Source: Xenophilus sp. Marseille-Q4582 (GTDB lineage: Bacteria; Pseudomonadota; Gammaproteobacteria; Burkholderiales; Burkholderiaceae_C). Taken from it: a stretch of 64,000 nt of DNA. Position 1 is the first letter of the stretch, and each line of letters opens with the position of its first letter. Made by a program: the position numbers and the translations under genes. Positions 8,193 to 17,217 of the stretch are shown here, piece after piece. Below the pieces are notes generated by a model, which had not been told where the DNA came from, searched no databases, and saw nothing but the letters and a program-made list of their open reading frames with translations. Where the stretch lies: positions 62,001 to 126,000 of the forward strand of contig NZ_CAKAKO010000003.1 of assembly GCF_916700565.1 (NCBI RefSeq), read 5' to 3'.

Positions 8193-9368
8193 TTACAGCA
8201 CCTCGAAGACACCGGCGGCGCCCATGCCGCCGCCGATGCACATCGTGACCACGACCTTCTTGGCGCCGCGGCGCTTGCCTTCGATGAGCGCATGGCCGGT
8301 CAGGCGCTGGCCGCTCACGCCGTAGGGGTGGCCGACGGCGATGGCGCCGCCGTTCACGTTCAGGCGGTCATCGGGCAGGCCCAGCTTGTCGCGGCAGTAG
8401 ATCACCTGCACGGCGAAGGCCTCGTTGAGTTCCCACAGGTCGATGTCGCTGATCTTCAGGCCCAGGTTCTTGAGCACCTTCGGGATCGCGAAGACCGGGC
8501 CGATGCCCATCTCGTCGGGTTCGCAGCCCGCCACGGCGAAGCCCAGGAAGCGGCCCAGGGGCTTGAGACCCTTGCGCTCGGCGTACTGCTCGCTCACCAC
8601 GACGCAGGCGCCGCCGCCGTCGGAGAACTGGCTGGCGTTGCCGGCCGAGATCAGGCCGCCGGGAATGGCCGAGCGGATGCCGCTGATGCCTTCCTTGGTG
8701 GTGCCGGGACGGATGCCTTCGTCGTTCTCGACCGTCACTTCCTTGGTGATCAGGCCCAGCTGCGCATCGGCCACGCCGGCCAGCACGGTGATGGGTGCGA
8801 TCTCGTCCTTGAACTTGCCGGCTTCCAGCGCGGCGGTGGCGCGCTGCTGGCTGCGCGCGCCGTATTCGTCCATGGCGTCGCGGCCGATGTTGTAGCGCTT
8901 GGCCACCTGCTCGGCCGTCTGCAGCATGTTCCAGTAGATCTCGGGCTTGTGCTTGACCAGCCACGGGTCGGCCAGCATGTGCTTGTTGGCTTCGTTCTGC
9001 ACGCAGGAGATGCTTTCCACGCCGCCCGCCACGTAGACCTCGCCCTCGCCCGCGATCACGCGCTGCGCCGCCGTGGCGATGGTCTGCAGGCCCGAGGAGC
9101 AGAAGCGGTTGATGGTCATGCCCGAGGTGGTGATGGGCAGGCCGGCGCGCAGCGCGATCTGGCGCGCGATGTTGGAACCGGTGGCGCCTTCGGGCGTCGC
9201 GCAGCCCATGATCACGTCGTCGACCTCTGCGCCATCGATGCCGGCGCGCTGCACCGCGTGCTGCACCGCATGGCCGCCCAGCGTGGCGCCGTGGGTCATG
9301 TTGAAGGCACCCTTCCAGCTCTTGGCGAGCGGGGTGCGGGCGGTGGAAACGATCACTGCGCTGGTCAT
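8193..9368 (-). CDS. fadA: Acetyl-CoA C-acyltransferase (thiolase)
   Basis: 391 residues, the usual thiolase length. The nucleophilic Cys is Cys90 in NRFCSSGLQ; His347 in [11 protein letters not shown] and Cys377 in [10 protein letters not shown] make the rest of the active site. It carries out the last step of beta-oxidation, cleaving 3-ketoacyl-CoA with CoA. The hydratase/dehydrogenase partner is encoded upstream at 10,916-13,018, separated by an M20 peptidase gene. The GAAGACACC leader before the ATG resembles other genes in this block. The fadA symbol reflects the role and the neighbouring fadB-type gene; an atoB-like preference is not excluded. Confidence 0.88.
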   Translation of the reverse strand: MTSAVIVSTARTPLAKSWKGAFNMTHGATLGGHAVQHAVQRAGIDGAEVDDVIMGCATPEGATGSNIARQIALRAGLPITTSGMTINRFCSSGLQTIATAAQRVIAGEGEVYVAGGVESISCVQNEANKHMLADPWLVKHKPEIYWNMLQTAEQVAKRYNIGRDAMDEYGARSQQRATAALEAGKFKDEIAPITVLAGVADAQLGLITKEVTVENDEGIRPGTTKEGISGIRSAIPGGLISAGNASQFSDGGGACVVVSEQYAERKGLKPLGRFLGFAVAGCEPDEMGIGPVFAIPKVLKNLGLKISDIDLWELNEAFAVQVIYCRDKLGLPDDRLNVNGGAIAVGHPYGVSGQRLTGHALIEGKRRGAKKVVVTMCIGGGMGAAGVFEVL

Positions 9369-9402
9369 GGTGTCTTCCTTGGATGAATAGCGGGGGTTGG
9401 AA

Positions 9403-10872
9403 TCAGGAGGGCTGCGCGCTGGCGCGCAGGATCTGCAGGTAGAAGCGAATCATGTCGCCATACGCCGCCACGGGCAGTCGCTCATTTGTCCCGTGGAAGC
9501 GCGCGAGGTCTTCGCCGCTCACGCGGATGGGCGAAAAGCGGTAGACGGCCGGGCTCAGCGTCGTGAAATGGCGCGAGTCGGTGGCGGCCGTCATCAGGCC
9601 CGGCGCCACCACGGCATCGGGGAAGACCTCGCGCACGGCGCGCTCGATGTGGCGGTAGCCCGCATGCGCGGTCGGCGAGATCGGCGACGGCTCGGAATTG
9701 CCGGGATAAGCCTTGACCTGGATCGCGTCGTTGCCGAGCGCCCGGCGCAGGTGCGCCTCGACGCCGGCCAGCGTGTCGCCCGGCAGCACGCGGAAGTTGA
9801 CGGCGGCCTCGGCACGGCCGGGCAGCACGTTGTCCTTGTTGCCCGCACGCACGATGGTCAGGGCCGTGGTGGTGCGCAGCATCGCGTTGCTGCTGGGGCT
9901 TTTCTCCAGCTGGCCCTGCACCAGCGGCGCCGTGAGCCACAGGTTGGTGAGCATGAAGCGGTTCAGGCCGCTCATCTCGGGCGCGAGCGTGCCGAACATG
10001 TCGCGCGCCACGCCGCGGATGCCGCCGGACATGGGCGTGGCCTCGAGCCGGGCCAGCGCGGCACTCATCTGGCCGATGGCGCTGTGCTGCGGCGGCATGG
10101 ACGAATGGCCGGGCGCGGTGTCCAGCGACAGGAAGAAAGTGGCGTAGCCCTTCTCGGCCACGCCGATCAGCGCTGCGGGCTTGCTCAGGCCGGGCAGCAC
10201 GCCGTCGAGCACCAGCAGTCCTTCGTCGAGCACCCAGTCCAGCTTCACGCCGCGTGACTGCAGCAGCTCGGTGATGGGCACGGCGCCGCGCAGGCCGCTG
10301 ACTTCCTCGTCGGCCCCCATGGCGAAGTAGATCGTGCGCGCGGGCTGGAAGCCGCTGGCCAGCAGCGCTTCCACGGCCTCCATCTGCGCGAACAGGTTGC
10401 CCTTGTTGTCGAGCGCGCCGCGGCCCCAGATGAAGCCGTCCTTGACCTCTCCGGCGAAGGGATCGACCGACCAGGCCTTTTCGGTGCCGGGCGCGATGGG
10501 CACCACGTCCTGGTGGGCCATGACCACGATGGCGGGCGCCGCGGCGTCACGCCCCTTCCAGGTGTAGAGCAGCGCCTGCTGCCCCACGACTTCGCGCTGC
10601 AACGCGGCATGCGCGCGCGGGTAGTGCTGGGCCAGGTAGGCGTGCAGCGCGTCGAAGGCGGCCGCGCTGCCGGTGGGGTTCTCCAGGCTGGAGACGGTGC
10701 GCAGGCGCAGCGCGCCGGCCAGCCGCCCGGCGGCCGCGTCGAGATCCAGTGGCAGCGGCGGCGCGGGCGGCACCGCCACCTGCCGCGAACCCTGCCGCCA
10801 GGTGTTCACACCCAGTGCTACCGCCAGGGCCAGCAACAGCCCCAGCAAGCCCAGCAGAAGTTTCTTGATCAC
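9403..10872 (-). CDS. M20-family peptidase, membrane-anchored
   Basis: 489 residues. A hydrophobic N-terminal helix (residues 4-22) is followed by a Pro/Ala linker, suggesting an anchored periplasmic enzyme. Metal ligands typical of M20 are visible: His120 and Asp122 in MAHQDVVP, Asp155 in GRGALDNKG, and the Glu189-Glu190 pair in GADEEVSG. The bulge domain and a C-terminal [15 protein letters not shown] with its ligand His follow. The closest architectural match is the carboxypeptidase PM20D1/CPS1 group, which hydrolyses or makes N-acyl amino acids. That fits a lipid-catabolic neighbourhood, but substrate is inferred. Confidence 0.85.
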   Translation of the reverse strand: MIKKLLLGLLGLLLALAVALGVNTWRQGSRQVAVPPAPPLPLDLDAAAGRLAGALRLRTVSSLENPTGSAAAFDALHAYLAQHYPRAHAALQREVVGQQALLYTWKGRDAAAPAIVVMAHQDVVPIAPGTEKAWSVDPFAGEVKDGFIWGRGALDNKGNLFAQMEAVEALLASGFQPARTIYFAMGADEEVSGLRGAVPITELLQSRGVKLDWVLDEGLLVLDGVLPGLSKPAALIGVAEKGYATFFLSLDTAPGHSSMPPQHSAIGQMSAALARLEATPMSGGIRGVARDMFGTLAPEMSGLNRFMLTNLWLTAPLVQGQLEKSPSSNAMLRTTTALTIVRAGNKDNVLPGRAEAAVNFRVLPGDTLAGVEAHLRRALGNDAIQVKAYPGNSEPSPISPTAHAGYRHIERAVREVFPDAVVAPGLMTAATDSRHFTTLSPAVYRFSPIRVSGEDLARFHGTNERLPVAAYGDMIRFYLQILRASAQPS

Positions 10873-10915
10873 GGACGGGATCCGGCAGGCGGTCGCGGAC
10901 GGACGCTGCAGCGGC

Positions 10916-13018
10916 TCAGGCGAAGCCCTTGCCCTCGGCCACGAGCTTGCGGATCAGCGGCGCCGGCTCCCAGAACTTCGCGTCGTCCAGCGGGTTCTTG
11001 GCAAAGCGCTTCATCGTCTCGGCCACGTTGTACAGCCCCACCTGGCTGGCGTAGTGCATCGGCCCGCCGCGGTGCATCGGGAAGCCGTAGCCCGTGAGGT
11101 ACACCATGTCGATGTCGCCCGACTTGCTCGCGATGCCGTCTTCCAGGATGTGCGCGCCTTCGTTGACCAGGGCGTACACCAGGCGCTGCACGATCTCCTC
11201 GTCGCTGATCTTGCGCGGGGTGATGCCGAGCTCCTTGCGGTGGTCCTCGATCATCTTGTTCACGAGCTCGCTCGGGATGGCGTCGCGCTTGCCCGGCTGG
11301 TAGTCGTACCAGCCCGCGCCGGTCTTCTGGCCGAAGCGGCCCAGCTCGCACAGCTTGTCGGCCGTCTTGCTGTACTTCATGTCGGCCCGCTCGGTGGCGC
11401 GGCGCTTGCGGATCGCCCAGCCGATGTCGTTGCCGGCCAGGTCGCCCATGCGGAAGGGACCCATGGCGAAGCCGAACTTCTCGATGGCCTTGTCCACCTG
11501 CTGCGGCGTGGCACCCTCGTCGAGCAGGAAGCCGGCCTGGCGGCTGTATTGCTCGATCATGCGGTTGCCGATGAAGCCGTCGCACACGCCGGAGACGACG
11601 GCGGTCTTCTTGATCTTCTTGGCGATGGCCATGACGGTGGCCAGCACGTCCTTGCCGGTCTTGGCGCCGCGCACGACTTCCAGCAGCTTCATGACGTTGG
11701 CCGGGCTGAAGAAGTGCATGCCGACCACGTCCTGCGGGCGCTGGGTGAAGGCGGCGATCTTGTCCACGTCCAGCGTGGAGGTGTTGGAGGCCAGGATGGC
11801 GCCGGGCTTGGCGATCTCGTCGAGCTTCTTGAAGACGGTTTCCTTGACGCCCAGTTCCTCGAAGACGGCCTCGATGATGAGGTCGGCGCTCTTGAGGTCG
11901 TCGTAGCTCAGCGTCGTTTTGAGCAGCGCCATGCGCTCTTCGTACTTGTCCTGCTTGAGCTTGCCCTTCTTGACCTGGGCTTCGTAGTTCTTGCGGATGG
12001 TGGCCACGCCCCGGTCCAGGGCTTCCTGCTTGGTTTCCAGGATGGTGACGGGAATGCCGGCGTTCAGGAAGTTCATGGCGATGCCCCCGCCCATGGTGCC
12101 GGCGCCGATCACGCCCACGGTCTTGATCTCGCGCTTGGGCGTGTCTTCCGGAACGTCGGGGATCTTGCTGGCGGCGCGCTCGGCCATGAACAGGTGGCGC
12201 AGGGCCGCCGACTCGGGCGTCATCATCAGCGCGACGAAAATCTCGCGCTCCTTGGCCATGCCGTCGTCGAACTTCAGCTGGGTTGCGGCCTGCACGGCCT
12301 CCACGCACTTGAGCGGCGCGGGGAAGTTCTTGGACATGCCGCCCACCATGTTCTTGGCGAACTGGAAGTAGGCATCGCCCTGCGGGTGCTTGCACGGCAG
12401 CTTGCGCACCAGCGGCAGCTCACCGCCCTTGGCCGCCACTTCGCGCGCGAAGGCGAGCGCCTCGTCCATCAGCGACTCGGGCGATGCGGCAAGCTGGTCG
12501 AAGAGCTTCTGGCCCGGCGCCTTGGCGAGCAGTTCGCTCTTCACGGGCTGGCCGCTCACGATCATGTTGAGCGCGGCTTCCACGCCCAGCACGCGCGGCA
12601 GGCGCTGCGTGCCGCCGGCGCCCGGGATCAGGCCCAGCTTGACCTCGGGCAGCGCGACCTGCGTGCCCGGCGCCACCACGCGGTAGTGGCAGCCCAGCGC
12701 CAATTCCAGGCCGCCGCCCATGCACACCGAATGGATGGCTGCGACGATCGGCTTGGTGGAGGCCTCCAGGGCCAGGATGACCGACAGCAGGTTCGGGTCC
12801 TGCAAGGCCTTGGGCGAGCCGAACTCGTTGATGTCCGCACCGCCGGAGAAGGCCTTGCCGGCGCCCGTGATGACGATGGCCTTGACGGCGGCGTCTTCCA
12901 GTGCCTTGGCCAGCCCGTTGGTGATGCCCACGCGCGTCGAATGGCCCAGCCCGTTCACGGGCGGGTTGGTCATGGTGATCACGGCCACGTCGCCATGCAC
13001 TTTGTATTCAGCCGTCAT
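10916..13018 (-). CDS. fadB: Fused enoyl-CoA hydratase / 3-hydroxyacyl-CoA dehydrogenase
   Basis: 700 residues. The N-terminal crotonase domain (about 1-190) has the oxyanion-hole segments AFSGGADINEF and SVCMGGGLELALGC, with LPEVKLGLIPGAGGTQRLPR and its catalytic Glu. The dehydrogenase domain begins near residue 297 with VGVIGAGTMGGGIAMNFLNAG (NAD fold), then SNTSTLDVDKIA and GMHFFSPANVMKLLEVV with the catalytic His. Two C-terminal helical domains end with LTGYGFPMHRGGPMHYA. It hydrates and then oxidises acyl-CoAs in beta-oxidation. The start at 13,018 aligns with the crotonase N-terminus; the 31-residue upstream extension is not homologous. Confidence 0.93.
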   Translation of the reverse strand: MTAEYKVHGDVAVITMTNPPVNGLGHSTRVGITNGLAKALEDAAVKAIVITGAGKAFSGGADINEFGSPKALQDPNLLSVILALEASTKPIVAAIHSVCMGGGLELALGCHYRVVAPGTQVALPEVKLGLIPGAGGTQRLPRVLGVEAALNMIVSGQPVKSELLAKAPGQKLFDQLAASPESLMDEALAFAREVAAKGGELPLVRKLPCKHPQGDAYFQFAKNMVGGMSKNFPAPLKCVEAVQAATQLKFDDGMAKEREIFVALMMTPESAALRHLFMAERAASKIPDVPEDTPKREIKTVGVIGAGTMGGGIAMNFLNAGIPVTILETKQEALDRGVATIRKNYEAQVKKGKLKQDKYEERMALLKTTLSYDDLKSADLIIEAVFEELGVKETVFKKLDEIAKPGAILASNTSTLDVDKIAAFTQRPQDVVGMHFFSPANVMKLLEVVRGAKTGKDVLATVMAIAKKIKKTAVVSGVCDGFIGNRMIEQYSRQAGFLLDEGATPQQVDKAIEKFGFAMGPFRMGDLAGNDIGWAIRKRRATERADMKYSKTADKLCELGRFGQKTGAGWYDYQPGKRDAIPSELVNKMIEDHRKELGITPRKISDEEIVQRLVYALVNEGAHILEDGIASKSGDIDMVYLTGYGFPMHRGGPMHYASQVGLYNVAETMKRFAKNPLDDAKFWEPAPLIRKLVAEGKGFA

Positions 13019-13116
13019 GCTGCAATCCTCTGGTAGGTGAAGGAAGGAAATGGAAGGGACGCCTGCCCAAGACCCGTGCGCCGCCTGGGGCGGTGCGCCT
13101 GTCTCCGGCATGTCCT

Positions 13117-13140
13117 AAAAAAGCACGAGTGTTCTTTTTT
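13117..13140 (-). promoter_or_regulatory. Candidate operator/promoter element of fadB
   Basis: A run of six A, then GCACGAGTGTTC, then six T forms a 24-bp imperfect palindrome with 20 of 24 positions symmetric. It lies about 100 bases upstream of the fadB start in GC-rich surroundings. TetR-family fatty-acid repressors use similar dyads. The binding protein is not in this window. Confidence 0.4.
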
Positions 13141-13277
13141 GATTCTAGACAGTTCGCCGCTCGCCACAACGCGGGCCAGTCGCTGGCGGGACAAGAATCC
13201 GCCGAGCCCTGGCCACCTTTCAATCCCAGGCGCCATCCGGCACCGCTGCCCCATTCTGTGGGCGGGCGCCCCTTGTG

Positions 13278-13306
13278 CAAAACCCCGGACGAGGCCGGGG
13301 TTTGCG
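13278..13306 (-). terminator. Hairpin terminator of the liv operon
   Basis: Inverted arms AACCCCGG and CCGGGGTT, extended by GCAA/TTGC, enclose a short loop. It lies about 23 bases beyond the livF stop on the minus strand. Only a short T run follows, so termination is probably partial. Confidence 0.5.
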
Positions 13307-13328
13307 CAGGGGGAACAGCGGCAAGGGC

Positions 13329-14024
13329 TCAGACCTCCAGCCACTCCTTGCGCGTGGTCGCGTCGGCGCGCAGGCTGGCCGGCGTGCCGTCGAACACGAT
13401 GCTGCCGTGGCCCATCACCAGCGCGCGGTCCGAGATCTGCATCGCGATGGTCAGCTTCTGCTCGATCAGCAGCACCGAGATGCCTTTCTGCTTGAGCGCC
13501 TGCAGGTACTCGCCCACCAGCTCTACGATCTTGGGCGCCAGGCCTTCGGTGGGCTCGTCGATGATGATCAGGTCCGGGTCGCCCATGAGCGTGCGGCACA
13601 GTGTCAGCATCTGCTGCTCCCCGCCCGAAAGCACGCCGGCCTCGGTGTGCTCGCGCTCCTTGAGGCGCGGGAACATCGCATACATGTCGTCGAAGCTCCA
13701 GCGCCCGCCCTTCTTGCCGCTCTTCTGGCCCAGCATGAGGTTCTGCTCGACCGTGAGGTTGGGGAAGACGTCTCGGCTCTCGGGCACGTAGCCGATGCCC
13801 ATGTGCGCGATCTCGTAGGCCTTCTGGCCGACGATGTTGCGGCCCTTCCAGTGAATGTCGCCCTCGGCGTGGACCAGGCCCATGATGGCCTTGGCCGTCG
13901 TCGAGCGGCCCGAGCCGTTGCGCCCCAGCAGCGCCACGATCTCGCCCGGGTTGACCCCGAAGCTCACACCGTGGAGCACATGGCTTTTGCCGTAGTAGGC
14001 GTGCAGGTCTTGAATCTTGAGCAT
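13329..14024 (-). CDS. livF: Branched-chain amino-acid ABC transporter ATPase LivF
   Basis: 231 residues. The Walker A is GRNGSGRST, with Arg in place of the usual Lys, a variant I recall in other LivF-type ATPases. The signature LSGGEQQMLTLCRTL and the Walker B LIIIDEPTEGLAP are intact. GGAGG precedes the start at 14,024. It pairs with LivG on the cytoplasmic face to power uptake through LivH/LivM. The gene order livF-livG-livM-livH on the minus strand is that of a single operon read from livH to livF. The transported compound could be an amino acid, urea or an aromatic/short acid. Confidence 0.9.
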   Translation of the reverse strand: MLKIQDLHAYYGKSHVLHGVSFGVNPGEIVALLGRNGSGRSTTAKAIMGLVHAEGDIHWKGRNIVGQKAYEIAHMGIGYVPESRDVFPNLTVEQNLMLGQKSGKKGGRWSFDDMYAMFPRLKEREHTEAGVLSGGEQQMLTLCRTLMGDPDLIIIDEPTEGLAPKIVELVGEYLQALKQKGISVLLIEQKLTIAMQISDRALVMGHGSIVFDGTPASLRADATTRKEWLEV

Positions 14025-14089
14025 GTCAGGCCTCCGGGCTGCCCTGGCAAGAGGCGGTACACGTGTTGATGATCATGGGAGCGCGCATT

Positions 14090-14860
14090 TCAGTGTCCAC
14101 CTCCCTGCGCGTCGGCCACCGGCGAGCCGAGGTAGGCCTCCTGCACCCGCGCGTTCGCGCGGACGGCCTCGGGCGTGTCGTAGGCGATGACTTCACCGTA
14201 CACCACGACTGCGATCTTGTCGGCCAGGCCGAACACCACGCCCATGTCGTGCTCCACGGTCAGCAGGGTCTTGCCCACGGTGACTTCACGGATCAGGTCG
14301 ATGAAGTGCGCGGTCTCGGTCTTGCTCATGCCGGCCGTGGGCTCGTCGAGCAGGATCACGTCGGCGCCGCCGCCGATGGTGATGCCGATCTCCAGCGCGC
14401 GCTGCTCGGCATAGGTCAGGTTCACCGCCAGCACGTCGCGCTTGCGCTCCAGGCCCACCTGGCGCATCAGCAGTTCGGCACGCTCGTTGGCGTCGTCCAG
14501 CCGCGAAAGAAAGCGCAGGAAGGTGTAGCGGTAGCCCAGGCTCCACAGCACCCCGCAGCGCAGGTTCTCGAACACGCTGAGCTTGGGGAAGATGTTGGTG
14601 ATCTGGAAGCTGCGCGAAAGGCCCTTGCGGTTGATCTCGTACGGCGCCAGGCCGTTGATGCGCTCGCCGTTGAGCAGCACATCGCCACTCGTGGGCTGCA
14701 GGCGTCCGCTGATCAGGTTGAACAGCGTGGACTTGCCGGCGCCGTTGGGGCCGATCACGGCCACGCGCTCGCCGGCCTTCACGGCCAGGTTGGCGCCACG
14801 GATGATCGGCGTCTTGCCGAAGGTCTTGTGCAGGTCCTTGAGTTCCAGGGCATAGCTCAT
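14090..14860 (-). CDS. livG: Branched-chain amino-acid ABC transporter ATPase LivG
   Basis: 256 residues. Walker A is GPNGAGKST, the LivG-typical ISGRLQPTSGDVLLNGERI follows, and Walker B is VILLDEPTAGMS. The C-terminal extension YGEVIAYDTPEAVRANARVQEAYLGS is characteristic of LivG. The signature region reads LTYAEQR rather than LSGGQ, as is common in this family. Its ATG overlaps the livM stop by one base (TGATG), so translation is coupled. It forms the ATPase pair with LivF. Confidence 0.9.
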   Translation of the reverse strand: MSYALELKDLHKTFGKTPIIRGANLAVKAGERVAVIGPNGAGKSTLFNLISGRLQPTSGDVLLNGERINGLAPYEINRKGLSRSFQITNIFPKLSVFENLRCGVLWSLGYRYTFLRFLSRLDDANERAELLMRQVGLERKRDVLAVNLTYAEQRALEIGITIGGGADVILLDEPTAGMSKTETAHFIDLIREVTVGKTLLTVEHDMGVVFGLADKIAVVVYGEVIAYDTPEAVRANARVQEAYLGSPVADAQGGGH

Positions 14861-16179
14861 CAGGCCACCTCCTTGCGCTTGATTTCGGCTTCGATTTCTT
14901 CCTGGGCCTGGCCCCAGACGCGCGCGAAGCGGCGACGCACGAACTCCAGCAAACCGCCCCCCACGACCATGAGCACCACGGCGATGGTCCAGTGCGCCGA
15001 GGACGAGGTGTCGAGTTCGGAACCGAAGAAATGCACCTTCGGGCCCAGCGCCGCGTTGAGCTGGATGTGGTAGATCATCTCGACCAGCGCCGCGATGCCC
15101 GCCACCAGCACCGCGCTGGAAGCCGCCAGGCCGGCGTACAGGCCCCAGAAGCGCTTGAACTTGCCGAACAGCGCGACGCGCACGTTCATCATGATCAGGC
15201 TGGCCACGCCGCCGGGCGCGAACATCACCATGAACAGGAACACCAGGCCCAGGTACAGCAGCCAGGCCTTGCTCAGCTCCGACAGCAGGATCGACGCCAG
15301 CACCAGCAGCACGGCGCCGATGATCGGGCCGAAGAAGAAGGTGGCCCCGCCCAGGAAGGTGAACAACAGGTAGCCGCCCGAGCGGATGGCGCTCAGGCTG
15401 TCCGCCGCGTTCACGATCTCGAAGTTAATCGCCGCCAGGCCGCCGCCGACGCCGGCGAAGAAGCCCGCGATGATGAAGGACAGGTAGCGCACCCACTGGG
15501 TGTTGTAGCCGATGAATTCCACGCGCTCAGGGTTGTCACGCACGGCATTGAGCATGCGGCCCAGCGGCGTGCCCGTGAAGGCGAACATCAGCGCCGTGCA
15601 GATGAAGCAGTAGAAGACGATCAGGTAGTACACCTGGATCTGCGGGCCGAAATTCCACATCAGGAACTTGCCGTAGGTGCGGTCGGTCGTGACCCCGCCT
15701 TCGCCGCCGAAGAAGCCCGGGAACATCAGCGACATGGCGGCCACCAGCTCACCCAGGCCCATGGTGATCATGGCGAAGGTGGTGCCGGACTTCTTGGTCG
15801 TCACGTAGCCGAACAGCGCGGCGAAGAAGGCGCCGGCCAGGCCGGCCACGACCGGGATCGTGACCAGCGGCAGCGGCACCTGGCCCTTGGTCGCCATGTT
15901 CATCGCATGCACCGCGATGAAGGAGCCCATGCCGGTGTAGACCGCGTGGCCGAAGCTCAGCATGCCGCCCTGCCCCAGCAGGATGTTGTACGACAGGCAG
16001 ATGATGATCAGGTAGCCGATCTGCGAGAGCATGGTCAGCGCCAGGCTGCTCGTGAAGACCAGGGGCGCGATGATCAGCGCGATCGCAAAGGCGCTCCACA
16101 CCACGATCCGGCCGACGTTGAGCGGCCGGAAGCGGTAGTAGGACGTGGACGATGTCATGTTGGCGCTCGTGCTGCTCAT
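14860..16179 (-). CDS. livM: Branched-chain amino-acid ABC transporter permease LivM
   Basis: About 439 residues with many hydrophobic helices and the LivM signature block SYNILLGQGGMLSFGHAVYTGMG near residues 65-90. The PLGRMLNAVRDNPERVEFIGYN cytoplasmic loop docks with the ATPase. It is longer than typical LivM (about 320-425) because of an extra C-terminal TM section and tail rich in Arg/Glu. The start at 16,179 follows the livH stop by one base and has AGAGGG upstream; an internal ATG at 16,158 is an alternative. It forms the membrane channel together with LivH. Confidence 0.88.
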   Translation of the reverse strand: MSSTSANMTSSTSYYRFRPLNVGRIVVWSAFAIALIIAPLVFTSSLALTMLSQIGYLIIICLSYNILLGQGGMLSFGHAVYTGMGSFIAVHAMNMATKGQVPLPLVTIPVVAGLAGAFFAALFGYVTTKKSGTTFAMITMGLGELVAAMSLMFPGFFGGEGGVTTDRTYGKFLMWNFGPQIQVYYLIVFYCFICTALMFAFTGTPLGRMLNAVRDNPERVEFIGYNTQWVRYLSFIIAGFFAGVGGGLAAINFEIVNAADSLSAIRSGGYLLFTFLGGATFFFGPIIGAVLLVLASILLSELSKAWLLYLGLVFLFMVMFAPGGVASLIMMNVRVALFGKFKRFWGLYAGLAASSAVLVAGIAALVEMIYHIQLNAALGPKVHFFGSELDTSSSAHWTIAVVLMVVGGGLLEFVRRRFARVWGQAQEEIEAEIKRKEVA

Positions 16180-16180
16180 G

Positions 16181-17128
16181 TCAGGTGGCCCTCTTTCCAA
16201 GCAGGCCCTGCGGGCGGAAGATCAGGATCAGGATCAGGAACAGGTACGGCAGGATCGGCGCCATCTGCGAGATGGTCAGCTTGAGCACCGGGTAGCCGAA
16301 GGTCTGTTCCCCCACGGCCAGGCCCAGCGCCTGCAGGCCCGAGGCCATGGAATGGTCCAGCGCGACCGCGAAGGTCTGGATCACGCCGATCAGGATGGAA
16401 GCCAGGAAGGCGCCGCCCAGCGAGCCCATGCCGCCGACCACGACCACCACGAAGATGATCGGGCCCACGGCCATGGCCATGGCCGGCTCGGTCACGTAGG
16501 TGTTGCCGCCGATCACGCCGGCCAGGCCGGCCAGCGCGCAGCCGCCGCCGAAGACCAGCATGAACACGCGCGGCACGTTGTGGCCCAGTGCCTCCACCAT
16601 TTCAGGATTCTTGAGCGCCGCCTGGATCACCAGGCCGATGCGCGTGCGGGTCAGCAGCAGCCACACCGAGATCAGCATGACGACGGCCACCAGCATGATG
16701 AAGGAGCGCGACTTGGGGAACTGCGTGCCGTACAGCGTGAACAGCGGGCCCTGCAGCGCGGGCGGCAGGCCGTAGGGCACCGTGGAGCGGCCCCACACCA
16801 GCTGCACCACTTCGAGGATCAGGTAGGACAGGCCGAAGGTCACCAGCAGTTCGGGCACGTGGCCGAACTTGTGGACGCGGCGCAGGCTGTAGCGCTCGAA
16901 CAGCGCACCCAGCACGGCCACCAGGGCGGGCGCGATGAACAGGGCCGGCCAGAAGCCGATGGTGCCCGAGAGCGTGTAGCCGAAGTACGCGCCCAGCATG
17001 TAGAAACTGGCGTGGGCGAAGTTCAGCACGCCCATCATGCTGAAGATCAGCGTCAGGCCTGAGCTGAGCATGAACAGCAGCAAGCCGTAGCTCACGCCGT
17101 TGAGCAGGGAGATGAGAAAGAATTCCAC
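16181..17128 (-). CDS. livH: Branched-chain amino-acid ABC transporter permease LivH
   Basis: About 315 residues of mostly transmembrane helices. The family block SYGLLLFMLSSGLTLIFSMMGVLNFAHASFYMLGAY is at the N-terminus and the ATPase-contact loop TRTRIGLVIQAALKNPEMVEALGHN is central. I chose the GTG start at about 17,128 because AAAGG lies 8-9 bases upstream and homologues begin with a short xEFFLxxLLNG. A longer frame from 17,194 runs through the terminator of the preceding gene and is unlikely. It is the first gene of livHMGF. Confidence 0.88.
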   Translation of the reverse strand: MEFFLISLLNGVSYGLLLFMLSSGLTLIFSMMGVLNFAHASFYMLGAYFGYTLSGTIGFWPALFIAPALVAVLGALFERYSLRRVHKFGHVPELLVTFGLSYLILEVVQLVWGRSTVPYGLPPALQGPLFTLYGTQFPKSRSFIMLVAVVMLISVWLLLTRTRIGLVIQAALKNPEMVEALGHNVPRVFMLVFGGGCALAGLAGVIGGNTYVTEPAMAMAVGPIIFVVVVVGGMGSLGGAFLASILIGVIQTFAVALDHSMASGLQALGLAVGEQTFGYPVLKLTISQMAPILPYLFLILILIFRPQGLLGKRAT

Positions 17129-17159
17129 GGCAATCGACCTTTGCGGCCCCCCATAGATC

Positions 17160-17190
17160 AAAAAAAGGCCCGCCAGGACGCGGCGGGCCT
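17160..17190 (-). terminator. Rho-independent terminator after livK paralogue 1
   Basis: A perfect 9-bp stem AGGCCCGCC / GGCGGGCCT with a 7-base loop is followed on the minus strand by a run of seven T. It lies 28 bases beyond the binding-protein stop, so it separates that transcript from livHMGF or attenuates it. Confidence 0.85.
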
Positions 17191-17217
17191 GCACTCAAAC
17201 ACTTGCCGCAACGAGAC

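Larger units (their letters stand above)
13019..13328. other. Intergenic region upstream of fadB
   Basis: About 310 bases between fadB (start 13,018) and livF (stop 13,329), both on the minus strand. It contains the liv-operon hairpin (13,278-13,306) and an A/T-rich imperfect palindrome (13,117-13,140). The latter is the only AT-rich patch here and the likely promoter/operator zone of fadB. No gene is seen. Confidence 0.6.
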
